Below are positions 1 through 8,796 of a DNA stretch of 64,000 bases, piece by piece. The DNA comes from JBDGYW01 sp964518955 (GTDB taxonomy: Bacteria; Gemmatimonadota; Gemmatimonadetes; Gemmatimonadales; GWC2-71-9), in the NCBI GenBank assembly GCA_964518955.1, contig CAZFHS010000023.1, positions 1 to 64,000 of the forward strand. The letters run 5' to 3'. A program made the position numbers and the translations under genes. The notes under the pieces are model-generated. The model saw nothing but the letters and a program-made list of their open reading frames with translations. It was not told the DNA's origin and searched no databases. Numbering within the stretch: the stretch's first letter is position 1; every line of letters begins with the position of its first letter.

Positions 1-1
1 C

Positions 2-2287
2 GACATCATTCTCCTGGCACCGCACGCGAATCCGGACGGTATGGAACTCGTGTCGAGCTGGTACATGAGGCACGACGATCCGTTGGAGCGCACTACTTCC
101 GGATTGCCAGTTCTTTATCACAAGTACACGGGTCACGACAACAACCGCGACGCGTTCATGAACGCGATGCCCGAGACCGAGAACATGTCTCGAATTCTGT
201 ACCGTGAGTGGTTTCCGCAGATCATGTATAACCACCACCAGACAGGTCCTGCGGGCACTGTGTTGTTTGCGCCCCCTTTCAGGGACCCGTTCAACTACAG
301 CCTCGATCCCCTCGTGATCATGGGCATAGATGCCGTCGGAACAGCGATGCACACGCGATTTGTCGCCGAAGGAAAGCCGGGATCGACGAGGCGAGAGGGC
401 GCAAGCTATTCGACTTGGTGGAACGGTTGCCAACGGTGCACGCCGTATTGGCACAACATCATCGGACTGCTCACGGAGATTAATGGGCACCCGACGCCGA
501 TGGAGATCACGCTCGTTCCTGAACGCCAGTTGGCGAGCAACGATCTTCCCTACCCCATTGCACCGCAGCCCTGGCACTTCCGCCAGGCCATTGACTATTC
601 CATCACTGCCAACCGTGCAGTGATGGACTATGCCTCGCGTCACCGCGACCAGATGTTGTACAACATCTACCAGATGGGCAGGAATTCGATCCAGCGCGGC
701 AGTACGGATCATTGGACCATCCATCCGCAGCGCATTGAAGCGCTGCGTGAGGCCGTCGCTGCCGAGTCTCAGGCTGGTGCCCAGCAGCAGATGGGATTCC
801 GGTCGCGTGGAGTGAACCCCGAACTCTACGAGCGCATTCTCCACGATCCGGAGGAGCGCGATCCCCGTGGTTTCATTCTGCCGGCAGATCAGGACGATTT
901 CCCGACAGCGACCAAGTTCGTAAACGCGCTGATCAAGAGTGGTATTACGATCCACAGGGCTACGAGTGATTTCACCGTCGCGGGCAAGGGTTATCCCGCT
1001 GGCTCATACGTTGTGAAAGCCGCACAGGCGTTTCGACCGCATTTGATGGATATGTTCGAGGCGCAGGACCACCCCAACGACTTCCAATTCCCGGGCGGGC
1101 CTCCGATTCCACCCTACGATAACGCAGGGTGGACGCTCGCGTTTCAGATGGGCGTCGAATTTGACCGGATTCTAGAAGGCTTTGATGGACCATTCGAGAA
1201 GATCGACGGATTCGCGACAACGCCGGCCGGCACGGTGGCCAATGTGGATGGTGCGGAAGGGTTCATTCTGAGCCACGCCGTCAATGACGCCTTCATCGCG
1301 ATGAATCGCCTGGTTGCACAAGGCGAAGACATCTACTGGTTGAATGAAAGTGTAACCGTCGGTGGGGCCTCATACCCTGCAGGTACGATCTACATCAAAA
1401 CGGGACGCCGCACTGCATCCAGACTCGAACCGCTGGCGAGCGAGCTTGGGTTGGATTTCGTCGGAGTCTCAGATAATCCGCAGAGTGACGCGCTGAAGAT
1501 GGATGAGGTACGCGTAGGTCTCTGGGACCAGTACGGCGGATCGATGGCGTCCGGATGGACGCGCTGGCTGCTCGAACAGTTCGAATTCCCGTTCACGGTG
1601 GTCTACCCGCAGGAGCTGAACGCAGGTCGCTTGGATAGGAATTACGATGTGCTCGTATTCGTGAGCGGCGGAATACCCGGAGCGAGATCGGGAAGCTCGC
1701 GATACCGTTTCCGCGCTCCGCCGGACCCATCGACGATTCCGGCCGAGTACCACGAGATGTTGGGCAGCGTCTCAGCCGACACGACGATTCCGGCGATCAT
1801 GGAGTTTTTGAATCGAGGCGGTACCGTCATCACAATCGGGAGCTCGACCGCCCTCGCCCAGCATGCCGGGCTACCCGTTGAGAATCACCTGGTGGGTGAA
1901 GACGGCAGACCGCTCCCAATGACCGAGTACTTCGTGCCTACGTCGATTCTAGAGGTTCGCGTCGATAATACACAACCAATCGCGTACGGGTTCGACGATC
2001 GCGCTTTAGTGGCGTTTGCCAACAGCCCGACCTTCAAGATCGAAACAGGCGCGTTGGGCATACGACCGGTCGCATGGTTCGACACCGACAAGCCCCTCCG
2101 CAGCGGTTGGGCGTGGGGTCAGGAACATCTGGCGGATGGCGTGGCAATGGCTGAGGCCGATGTCGGTGACGGCAAGCTATACCTGTTCGGCCCTGAAATA
2201 GTGAGACGGGCTGAGCCGCACGGCACGTTCAAGTTCCTCTTCAACGGGATCTACCTGTCGACCGCTGAGGAGGATAGGGTGAGGTAG
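2..2287 (+). CDS. M14-family zinc carboxypeptidase-like secreted protein, 5' end cut off by the window
   Basis: The frame is open from base 2, so the gene begins outside the window; the first internal ATG is at 41. The first readable residues (DIILLAPHANPDGM) match the HANPDG motif of the next gene, which places the missing part at roughly 170 residues, including the signal peptide and the HxxE zinc site. Downstream the YNHHQTGP motif, which probably supplies another zinc ligand, is intact. The rest aligns with the neighbour at 2400 almost end to end, including the shared segment around GFDGPFE and the identical C-terminal ending TAEEDRVR. It is one half of a tandem duplication. It probably acts outside the cytoplasm on peptides; the substrate is unknown. 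A purine/pyrimidine hairpin follows the stop codon. Confidence 0.85.
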   Translation, partial: DIILLAPHANPDGMELVSSWYMRHDDPLERTTSGLPVLYHKYTGHDNNRDAFMNAMPETENMSRILYREWFPQIMYNHHQTGPAGTVLFAPPFRDPFNYSLDPLVIMGIDAVGTAMHTRFVAEGKPGSTRREGASYSTWWNGCQRCTPYWHNIIGLLTEINGHPTPMEITLVPERQLASNDLPYPIAPQPWHFRQAIDYSITANRAVMDYASRHRDQMLYNIYQMGRNSIQRGSTDHWTIHPQRIEALREAVAAESQAGAQQQMGFRSRGVNPELYERILHDPEERDPRGFILPADQDDFPTATKFVNALIKSGITIHRATSDFTVAGKGYPAGSYVVKAAQAFRPHLMDMFEAQDHPNDFQFPGGPPIPPYDNAGWTLAFQMGVEFDRILEGFDGPFEKIDGFATTPAGTVANVDGAEGFILSHAVNDAFIAMNRLVAQGEDIYWLNESVTVGGASYPAGTIYIKTGRRTASRLEPLASELGLDFVGVSDNPQSDALKMDEVRVGLWDQYGGSMASGWTRWLLEQFEFPFTVVYPQELNAGRLDRNYDVLVFVSGGIPGARSGSSRYRFRAPPDPSTIPAEYHEMLGSVSADTTIPAIMEFLNRGGTVITIGSSTALAQHAGLPVENHLVGEDGRPLPMTEYFVPTSILEVRVDNTQPIAYGFDDRALVAFANSPTFKIETGALGIRPVAWFDTDKPLRSGWAWGQEHLADGVAMAEADVGDGKLYLFGPEIVRRAEPHGTFKFLFNGIYLSTAEEDRVR

Positions 2288-2304
2288 AAGGAGGGGCAGG
2301 AGAT

Positions 2305-2343
2305 GGAGGAGAGGGAGAAGGGAAAAACCCCTCCCTCTCCTCC
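2305..2343 (+). terminator. purine-arm/pyrimidine-arm hairpin after the first M14 gene
   Basis: The arm at 2305-2317 (GGAGGAGAGGGAG) is perfectly complementary to 2331-2343 (CTCCCTCTCCTCC), and the loop region contains a further GGG/CCC pairing around AAAAA. The flanks continue the purine (left) and pyrimidine (right) bias to about 2290 and 2372. There is no clean T-tract, so it is either a weak intrinsic terminator or a processing or mRNA-stabilising structure between the tandem M14 genes. Confidence 0.6.
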
Positions 2344-2399
2344 CTCCCCTCCCTCCTCTACCACAAACATCTAGCAGCAGCCACAATCGGAGGGGTCCA

Positions 2400-5186
2400 A
2401 TGATCTTGGCCAATCGTACCATGAAGTGTTTGTCGGTGATTATCCTAACCCTGACAATGCTCGCGACCGGTAGACCGGCTGCGGCTCAATCACAAATCAC
2501 GACTCCCCTCCAAGAACTCGGCTTCAACATCGGAGACGACTACCACCTTGTCACCTACACGCAGTTCGAGGCGTACTGGCGAAAGTTGGCTGAGGAATCT
2601 CCGCGCATGGTGGTGGAGGAGATAGGCCAGACGGCTGAAGGTCGCGTGCAACTGATGGCGATCATCACCTCTCCCGAAAATCATCGCAACCTGGACCGGT
2701 ACAAAGACATTTCGTACCGACTTGCGCATGCCGAAGGCTTGACCGACGAGCAGGCGCGCGCTTTGGCTGATGAGGGCAAGGCCGTGGTATGGATCGATGG
2801 TGGATTGCACGGGTCGGAGATCGTCGGCCCTCACCAACTTCTGGAGCTGACATACCAGATGGTGAGTCGGAACGACGATGAAACGATGCGCATTTTGGAC
2901 GACGTCATTCTCCTCGCGGCGCATGCGAACCCGGATGGGATGGAGCTGGTATCGAGCTGGTACATGCGCCACGACGACCCGTTGCAGCGTTCTACCTCTG
3001 GACTCCCGCGTTTGTATCACAAGTATGTCGGACACGACAACAACCGCGATTCGTACATGGTGAACATGCCGGAAACTGCAAACATGAATCGCATGCTGTT
3101 CAGTGAGTGGAACCCTCAGATCATGTACAACCACCATCAGACCGGACCCGCCGGCGTCGTGATGTTTGCACCGCCCTTCCGCGATCCATTCGCCTACAAC
3201 TTGGATCCGTTGGTGATACTTGGCATCGAGGCGGTTGGCACGGCCATGCACACCCGGTTGGTCGCCGAAGGAAAACCTGGTTCGACGATGAGGGGTGGAT
3301 CCAACTACTCCACGACGTGGAGCGGTTGTATGCGATGCACCCCATACTGGTTCAACATGATCGGAATACTCACCGAGATAAACGGCAATCCCACGCCGAT
3401 GGATATTCCCTTGGTGCCTGAGCGCCAACTGCCTACCAACAACATTCCAGCTCCCATCGAACCTCAGCCTTGGCGATTCAGACAGCCTATCGAGTATTCG
3501 CTCACGTGCGATCGTGCAGTACTCGACTACGCATCGAGAAACCGTGACCACCTGCTCTACAACATCTACGTGATGGGTGGCAATTCGATAGACCGGGGCA
3601 GTCGTGACCATTGGACGATGCAACCGCAATGGATCGATGAGATGAAAGCGCTCGGTAGCGGGCAAGAATGGAGTGTTAGCCGCGGCCGTGCCATACCGTC
3701 CGATATATACGATCGAGTAGTCAAGAAGCCGGAGAATCGCGATCCGCGGGGCTACATCATTCCGTCCGATCAGGCTGACTTCCTGACCGCAACGAAGTTC
3801 GTCAACACACTCATCAAGAATGGGATCACCATCCATAGGGCGACGGGTGATTTCTCGGTGGCCGGCAAGCAGTACGCCGCGGGCTCGTATGTCGTAAACA
3901 CGGCGCAACCATTCCGCGCACACGTAATGGACAGTTTTGAGCCTCAGTTGGTGAAGGATGAATTCCTCTACCCGGGCGGGCCGCCGGTGGCGCCGTATGA
4001 CGTAACCGGGTGGACGTTAGCGTATCAGATGGATGTTGAGTTCGATCGCATCTTGGACGGATTCGACGGACCTTTTGAAGAGATCGACGGCTTTGCGTCC
4101 ATTCCAGCTGGCGTTGTAGCGAACGCCGAAGGTGCGGAAGGGTTCTTCCTGAGCCATGCGGTAAATGATGCGTTCGTCGCCATCAATCGGCTCGTTGCCG
4201 ATGGCGAAAACGTATTTTGGTTGACTGAACCCGTGACGTCCGGTGGTAACACGTACCCAGCCGGAACGATATACATCGACGCCGGTCGGAGAACGGCCGG
4301 GAGGCTAACGCCGCTGGCGACAGAGCTTGGGCTGGAATTCGAAGGCGTGTTGGAGACCCCCCGCAGTGAAGCATTGAAAATGCGCCGAGTTCGGATTGGT
4401 CTATGGGATCGCTACGGCGGCTCGATGCCGTCCGGATGGACCCGCTGGTTATTCGAACAGTTCGAGTTCCCGTTTGAGGTCGTGTATCCGCAACAGCTGA
4501 ATGAAGGCAGGCTTTCAAGAACATTTGATGTGCTGGTTTTCGTTGACGGTGCAATACCGGTTGCGCGCGGACCGGCTGCCGAGGAGTCCAGGTATTCGCG
4601 AATCCAGGTCCCCGATCTGGACAACATACCGGCCGAGTACCATGGGCGGCTCGGCCGCGTGACTGCAGATACCACGATTCCGCAGCTCAGAGAATTTCTG
4701 GAGGACGGCGGGACGATAATATCGATTGGCAGCTCGGCAATGAATCTCTCCTCTCACCTCGGGCTGCCGGTCAGCAATCATATAGTCGATGGCAGCGGCA
4801 ATCAGATCTCCGAAGATCGGTACTACATTCCCGGAACCCTCCTCGAAGCTCGGGTGGACAACAGTGTACCGTTGGCATATGGAATGGATGACCGCGCTGT
4901 CTTTTCATTCAATCGAAGCCCAGTCTTCAGAATAGGAGATGGTACGGATACTCGTGGAGTCCGCCAAGTCGCCTGGTACGACACAGCAGAGCCACTCGCA
5001 AGCGGTTGGGCCGTGGGTCAGCAATACCTAAACGGCGGAGCCGCAGTTCTCGAAGCCGACGTGGGTGACGGTAAGCTTTATATGTTCGGACCCGGAGTCG
5101 TCGAACGCGCTCAGCCGCACGGCACGTTCAAGATGCTGTTCAATGGGATTTATCTGGCGACGGCGGAGGAGGATCGAGTTAGGTAG
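2400..5186 (+). CDS. secreted M14-family zinc carboxypeptidase-like protein
   Basis: This 928-residue protein has an N-terminal signal peptide (hydrophobic run, then PAAAQS). The M14-type zinc site is visible as HGSE (H137, E140), followed by HANPDG and a second His pair in YNHHQTGP (H245/H246). The region after about residue 400 is a long accessory part without a recognised domain; it contains glycine-rich segments such as GGTIISIGSS that resemble a glutamine-amidotransferase-like fold. The start at 2400 is supported by GGAGGGG six bases upstream. The length is far above that of classical M14 carboxypeptidases (about 300-400 residues) but typical of the large secreted M14 proteins of Gemmatimonadota and Bacteroidota. 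It likely trims peptides in the periplasm or outside the cell; the substrate is unknown. It is paralogous to the gene immediately upstream. Confidence 0.88.
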   Translation: MILANRTMKCLSVIILTLTMLATGRPAAAQSQITTPLQELGFNIGDDYHLVTYTQFEAYWRKLAEESPRMVVEEIGQTAEGRVQLMAIITSPENHRNLDRYKDISYRLAHAEGLTDEQARALADEGKAVVWIDGGLHGSEIVGPHQLLELTYQMVSRNDDETMRILDDVILLAAHANPDGMELVSSWYMRHDDPLQRSTSGLPRLYHKYVGHDNNRDSYMVNMPETANMNRMLFSEWNPQIMYNHHQTGPAGVVMFAPPFRDPFAYNLDPLVILGIEAVGTAMHTRLVAEGKPGSTMRGGSNYSTTWSGCMRCTPYWFNMIGILTEINGNPTPMDIPLVPERQLPTNNIPAPIEPQPWRFRQPIEYSLTCDRAVLDYASRNRDHLLYNIYVMGGNSIDRGSRDHWTMQPQWIDEMKALGSGQEWSVSRGRAIPSDIYDRVVKKPENRDPRGYIIPSDQADFLTATKFVNTLIKNGITIHRATGDFSVAGKQYAAGSYVVNTAQPFRAHVMDSFEPQLVKDEFLYPGGPPVAPYDVTGWTLAYQMDVEFDRILDGFDGPFEEIDGFASIPAGVVANAEGAEGFFLSHAVNDAFVAINRLVADGENVFWLTEPVTSGGNTYPAGTIYIDAGRRTAGRLTPLATELGLEFEGVLETPRSEALKMRRVRIGLWDRYGGSMPSGWTRWLFEQFEFPFEVVYPQQLNEGRLSRTFDVLVFVDGAIPVARGPAAEESRYSRIQVPDLDNIPAEYHGRLGRVTADTTIPQLREFLEDGGTIISIGSSAMNLSSHLGLPVSNHIVDGSGNQISEDRYYIPGTLLEARVDNSVPLAYGMDDRAVFSFNRSPVFRIGDGTDTRGVRQVAWYDTAEPLASGWAVGQQYLNGGAAVLEADVGDGKLYMFGPGVVERAQPHGTFKMLFNGIYLATAEEDRVR

Positions 5187-5194
5187 AAGAAGAT

Positions 5195-5250
5195 GGAGGA
5201 GTGGGAGAAGAGGGAGAAGAGTTACTCCCCCCTCCCTCTCCTCCCTCCTC
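5195..5250. terminator. bidirectional purine/pyrimidine hairpin between convergent genes
   Basis: GGAGGAG (5195-5201) and GAGGGAG (5210-5216) face CTCCCTC (5232-5238) and CTCCTCC (5238-5244). The space lies between the ends of the M14 gene (plus strand) and the carbon-nitrogen hydrolase (minus strand), so a symmetrical structure could stop transcription from both sides. It has the same design as the hairpins near 2305 and 43773. Confidence 0.6.
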
Positions 5251-5262
5251 TGCACTTCCCCC

Positions 5263-6042
5263 CTACACCGCCAGCTCCCCCACATAACACGGATACTCCT
5301 CCTGCGCCTTCTTCACCAACGACAAGTCGATTTCTGCGGTCACCAACGGGCTTTCAGGTGAGGTCTCCGCGAGCACGTTGCCGAACGGGTCTACAATCCA
5401 CCCCTTGCCGGCGAACTCCATGCCCGTTTCGTCGACTCCGGCTCTGTTCGAACTCGCGACATAGCATCCAGACACGATCGCTGCGGCGGCGCACATCGTC
5501 TTCCAGCGTTCCTCCGAACCCACCGGGGTTGCACGTGGTACCGCAATCAGGTGAGCCCCATTTCGACCATAGTATCTGGCCCACTCGTTGAACATCACAT
5601 CCGTGCAGATGAGGAATCCAACGCCGATGCCACCGGCATCAACTATCCCGAATTGCTTCTCTCCACGCTCGAACCAGCGAGCTTCGTAAAACCCGCCTTC
5701 GTTTGGGAAGAACTGCTTGGTATGTGCAGATACCAAGCCGGCGAGCGGAGTCCAGACAAATGCTTCGTTGACGTTGAACGCGCCTTCGAATCGGGGATAC
5801 GTCCCGAGGATTGCGAAGAGCCCGAATTCGTTCAAACGGTCGAGTCCTTCTCTGTGCTGTTGGTGGCTGATCTCCAAAGCTTCGGCATTGCGCTCCTCAC
5901 CGACCGAAATCCAGGAGCCCAATGGCATTTCGTTGAGCAAGAGTAGGTCGGGGGCACTCGATTCGCACAGCCCCACGAGCGTATTCCATCCTTTGTCGCC
6001 AGCGAGCATTCTGGCAGGCGCTTCACAAACAGCGAGTCTCAT
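5263..6042 (-). CDS. carbon-nitrogen hydrolase (nitrilase superfamily amidase)
   Basis: At 259 residues this is a complete single-domain nitrilase fold. The Glu-Lys-Cys triad can be placed: E38 in LLLNEMPLGSW, K109 in SAHTKQFFPNEGG and nucleophile C146 in GFLICTDVMFNEWARYYGR. It should hydrolyse a non-peptide C-N bond (amide, carbamoyl or omega-amide type) in the cytoplasm; there is no signal peptide. The substrate cannot be told from the sequence. It lies 12 bases downstream of threonine synthase and is probably co-transcribed with it and the M20 peptidase. Confidence 0.88.
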   Translation of the reverse strand: MRLAVCEAPARMLAGDKGWNTLVGLCESSAPDLLLLNEMPLGSWISVGEERNAEALEISHQQHREGLDRLNEFGLFAILGTYPRFEGAFNVNEAFVWTPLAGLVSAHTKQFFPNEGGFYEARWFERGEKQFGIVDAGGIGVGFLICTDVMFNEWARYYGRNGAHLIAVPRATPVGSEERWKTMCAAAAIVSGCYVASSNRAGVDETGMEFAGKGWIVDPFGNVLAETSPESPLVTAEIDLSLVKKAQEEYPCYVGELAV

Positions 6043-6054
6043 TTGTTCTCCGGT

Positions 6055-7110
6055 TCAAATCGCGAGAATGTCGCGGACTCTCTCGAGGTCGGCGGGTGCC
6101 TTCACAGGTGGCGGTGATTGTTCCGTTGCAGTTGTTGGGTCCTTGAGGCCATGGCCGGTGAGCGTACAAACTACCATGATATCCTTGGGCAAGCGGCCTT
6201 CCGCACTCATCTTCTTGAGACCCGCAATCGAGGCCGCTGACGCGGGTTCCGCGAACACTCCCTCCACCGAGGCAACAAGACGGTACGCATCGAGAATCTC
6301 TTCATCGGTGACTGCCTCGATAGTGCCGTCTGACTCGTCACGTGCAGTTTCCGCACCATTCCAGCTTGCAGGGTTGCCGATGCGAATCGCGGTCGCGACT
6401 GTCTCAGGGTTCTTCACAGGACTTCCGGTCACTAGCGGTGCAGCTCCGGCCGCCTGGAACCCCATCATATGCGGTCGAGACGCAATGATGCCACGCTCAT
6501 GGTATTCGCCGTAACCCATCCAATACGCCGTGATGTTGCCGGCATTGCCGACCGGCAGAAAATGGTAATCTGGAGCACCGCCAAGCGCGTCGCAGATTTC
6601 GAATGCCGCTGTTTTCTGGCCATGTAGCCTGTACGGGTTGATCGAATTTACGACAATCACATTGCTCGTCTTTGCGATGCCGGTGACCATCTCCAGAGCT
6701 GCGTCAAAACTTCCATCTATCGCAACTACTGTGGCTCCGTGCATGACAGCCTGGCTCAACTTCCCGAGCGCAATCTTGCCTTCTGGGATTACCACGTATG
6801 CTTGCAAGCCGGCCCTGGCCGCGTATGCAGAGGCTGACGCGGATGTGTTTCCGGTTGAAGCACAGATCACTGCGTTGGCGTCTGCGGCAGCAGCGACGCT
6901 GATGGCTACCGTCATTCCTCTGTCTTTGAACGACCCGGTGGGATTTGCTCCTTCGTATTTGAGAAGCACGCGACCTTCAATGCCCAACGCGGCGGCTAGG
7001 CGGGGCGCATCAATGAGGGGCGTATTCCCCTCGAACAGGGTCACCGACTCAACGGCCGAATCGAGTGGCAGAAACTCTCGATACTCGTGTATCACCCCAG
7101 ACCAGGTCAC
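6055..7110 (-). CDS. thrC: threonine synthase
   Basis: This is a 351-residue PLP enzyme of fold type II. It has the threonine-synthase N-terminus (WSGVIHEYREFLPL then EGNTPL) and the Schiff-base lysine K62 in the motif GSFKDRGM. It converts O-phosphohomoserine to threonine in the cytoplasm. The start is GTG at 7110 and matches the family's usual N-terminus. Its neighbours are an M20 peptidase 31 bases upstream and a carbon-nitrogen hydrolase 12 bases downstream. The Cys/Met-type PLP enzyme at 8797 works on the other branch of homoserine metabolism, so the region is loosely about Thr/Met. Confidence 0.95.
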   Translation of the reverse strand: MTWSGVIHEYREFLPLDSAVESVTLFEGNTPLIDAPRLAAALGIEGRVLLKYEGANPTGSFKDRGMTVAISVAAAADANAVICASTGNTSASASAYAARAGLQAYVVIPEGKIALGKLSQAVMHGATVVAIDGSFDAALEMVTGIAKTSNVIVVNSINPYRLHGQKTAAFEICDALGGAPDYHFLPVGNAGNITAYWMGYGEYHERGIIASRPHMMGFQAAGAAPLVTGSPVKNPETVATAIRIGNPASWNGAETARDESDGTIEAVTDEEILDAYRLVASVEGVFAEPASAASIAGLKKMSAEGRLPKDIMVVCTLTGHGLKDPTTATEQSPPPVKAPADLERVRDILAI

Positions 7111-7141
7111 TGTATCACATTCCGGCGATAGTTCGTCTCGC

Positions 7142-8611
7142 TCATAGCGCTGTATTGCGTACGTACTGGATGAAGAACCTCACCAGGTCTGCGTATGCGT
7201 CTACCGCAACTCGTTCGTCCGTACCATGTATGCGGCCCATATCGTCGTCGCCGACCAACGTTCCGCTGAATCGATACACGTTGTGTGCGACTCCCCCGTA
7301 GTGCCGAGAATCGGTGCCGCCCACCACTAGATACGGGGTAACCACGGCTTCGGGGAACACTTCCCGTATCGTGCGACTAAGCGTGTGAAAACTCTCCGAG
7401 TTCACGTCAGAAACGGGCGACGCTTCGGAGACAAACCCGTCCACCAGTCGTATCTGTATGCGATCGTCAGCAACAGTCTGGTGGTCGTGCTCCAACACCT
7501 CGGCCGAGGTGTTGCCCGGTAGTATGCGGTGGTTGACAACGGCGCGAGCGGTGGATGGCAGAACGTTGGCCTTGATCCCCGCTTGGAAAATCGTCGGCGC
7601 AGTTGTGGTGCGCAGCATGGCTGAGCCTTCCGGTGAAGAACCGAATACTCTTTTCAGAAGGCCTCCAAAGAGCCATTGGTTGGCTACGAACAGTCTGGGC
7701 CCAAACGACATTTCCGGCCCCAGGTACTCGAACATCGCTGCAGTTGCACCGCTGGTCGACAGCGGCATTTGGTTCTTCTCGAGCCTCTCGATACCGGCAC
7801 TCAAAATCCCAATAGCAGACTGAGAAGGCGGCATGGATGAATGTCCTCCAGTCATCTCCACGATGAGCTCAACGCTCGCAAAGCCCTTTTCGGCAATTCC
7901 CACCAAAGCAACCAAACCCTCTATGCCCGGCACCAATCCGTCGGCTATTGCACCACCTTCGTCCAGCACGTGATCCAGCCTGATACCGCGCGATTCCAAT
8001 AGAGCCGCAATCGCCACGGCGCCGTTTTGCCCGCCGATTTCTTCATCATGACCGAACGCGAAGTAGATGGTGCGCCGGGGTCGAACTCCTTCGGCTATCA
8101 GCATTTCCGCAGCTTCCATTGTGGCGATCAGGATGTTCTTCATGTCCAGTGCGCCACGGCCCCAAACAAATCCATCTTCGATGCGGCCGTCATAAGCGCC
8201 GTACGTCCATGTGTCTTTAGTGCCCGGCTCGACCGGCACAACGTCGATGTGCGCCAGCAGTGCGATCGGCTCGAGGCTCGGATCCGTTCCCTCCCACCGA
8301 TACAACAGGCTGTATTCGTTCACCGTTTCCCAGGTGAGCGTGGAGTGAACATTGGGAAACGTCTCCTCGAGGTAAGCGTGGAACTCGAGGAACGGAACGC
8401 TGTCGAAGTCTGCGGGGTTCTCTGGAGAAATGGTTTGTATTTGCAGCGCACCGGCCAGGCGCTCTGCGGCAGCGATCTCGTTCATGGGGACGTCGGGCGC
8501 AGGGTCCGCCGCTACCTGCAAAGAGCTGAGTCTCAGTGCATTGAACACCAACACGCATGCGAGCACCACAACAACGAGACCCAATACTGCGGCTATCTTC
8601 TTCAGCTTCAT
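7142..8611 (-). CDS. membrane-anchored M20-family metallopeptidase (PM20D1/carboxypeptidase-S-like)
   Basis: This 489-residue protein begins with one N-terminal hydrophobic segment (MKLKKIAAV onward), which is either an anchor or an uncleaved signal. The M20 di-zinc ligands are all visible: AHIDVVP, GRGALDMKN, HDEEIGG with the catalytic Glu, and the late SRHYGG His. The GGHSSMPP loop of the dimerisation domain is present. I chose the ATG at 8611 because AGGAG lies eight bases upstream; the frame extends 20 codons further but without a ribosome-binding site. It resembles the PM20D1/carboxypeptidase S subgroup, which cleaves or condenses N-acyl amino acids or dipeptides. The exact substrate is unknown. 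Confidence 0.9.
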   Translation of the reverse strand: MKLKKIAAVLGLVVVVLACVLVFNALRLSSLQVAADPAPDVPMNEIAAAERLAGALQIQTISPENPADFDSVPFLEFHAYLEETFPNVHSTLTWETVNEYSLLYRWEGTDPSLEPIALLAHIDVVPVEPGTKDTWTYGAYDGRIEDGFVWGRGALDMKNILIATMEAAEMLIAEGVRPRRTIYFAFGHDEEIGGQNGAVAIAALLESRGIRLDHVLDEGGAIADGLVPGIEGLVALVGIAEKGFASVELIVEMTGGHSSMPPSQSAIGILSAGIERLEKNQMPLSTSGATAAMFEYLGPEMSFGPRLFVANQWLFGGLLKRVFGSSPEGSAMLRTTTAPTIFQAGIKANVLPSTARAVVNHRILPGNTSAEVLEHDHQTVADDRIQIRLVDGFVSEASPVSDVNSESFHTLSRTIREVFPEAVVTPYLVVGGTDSRHYGGVAHNVYRFSGTLVGDDDMGRIHGTDERVAVDAYADLVRFFIQYVRNTAL

Positions 8612-8796
8612 CACATGACTCCTGGGAAACAGTGATTCGAGCGTCGCGGAACGGCACACTCTCGGTCGCACAGAAGATAGGCGGCTGACCCTGCTTCGGG
8701 GAGTCGCAGCGGGCCAGATGGGCGAGATCTGAGACTCGTCGACAGGTTAGATTGTTGCGGGTGGAAAGCATGAGCTGTTTATGAGGGAGACTTCTG

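Noticed and set aside
2490..3923. Long minus-strand open frame of 477 codons inside the second M14 gene
   Set aside because: It is antisense to a gene with clear motifs, its translation shows no recognisable domain, and such frames are common by codon bias in GC-rich DNA.
5193..5591. Open frame of 132 codons starting in the purine-rich tract after the second M14 gene
   Set aside because: Its product is a Pro/Arg/Ser low-complexity translation of the terminator tract and of the antisense of the carbon-nitrogen hydrolase.
8612..8796. SAM riboswitch upstream of the Cys/Met PLP enzyme
   Set aside because: I looked for the conserved blocks of the SAM-I class in the 185-base space and did not find them; short stem-like stretches are not enough.
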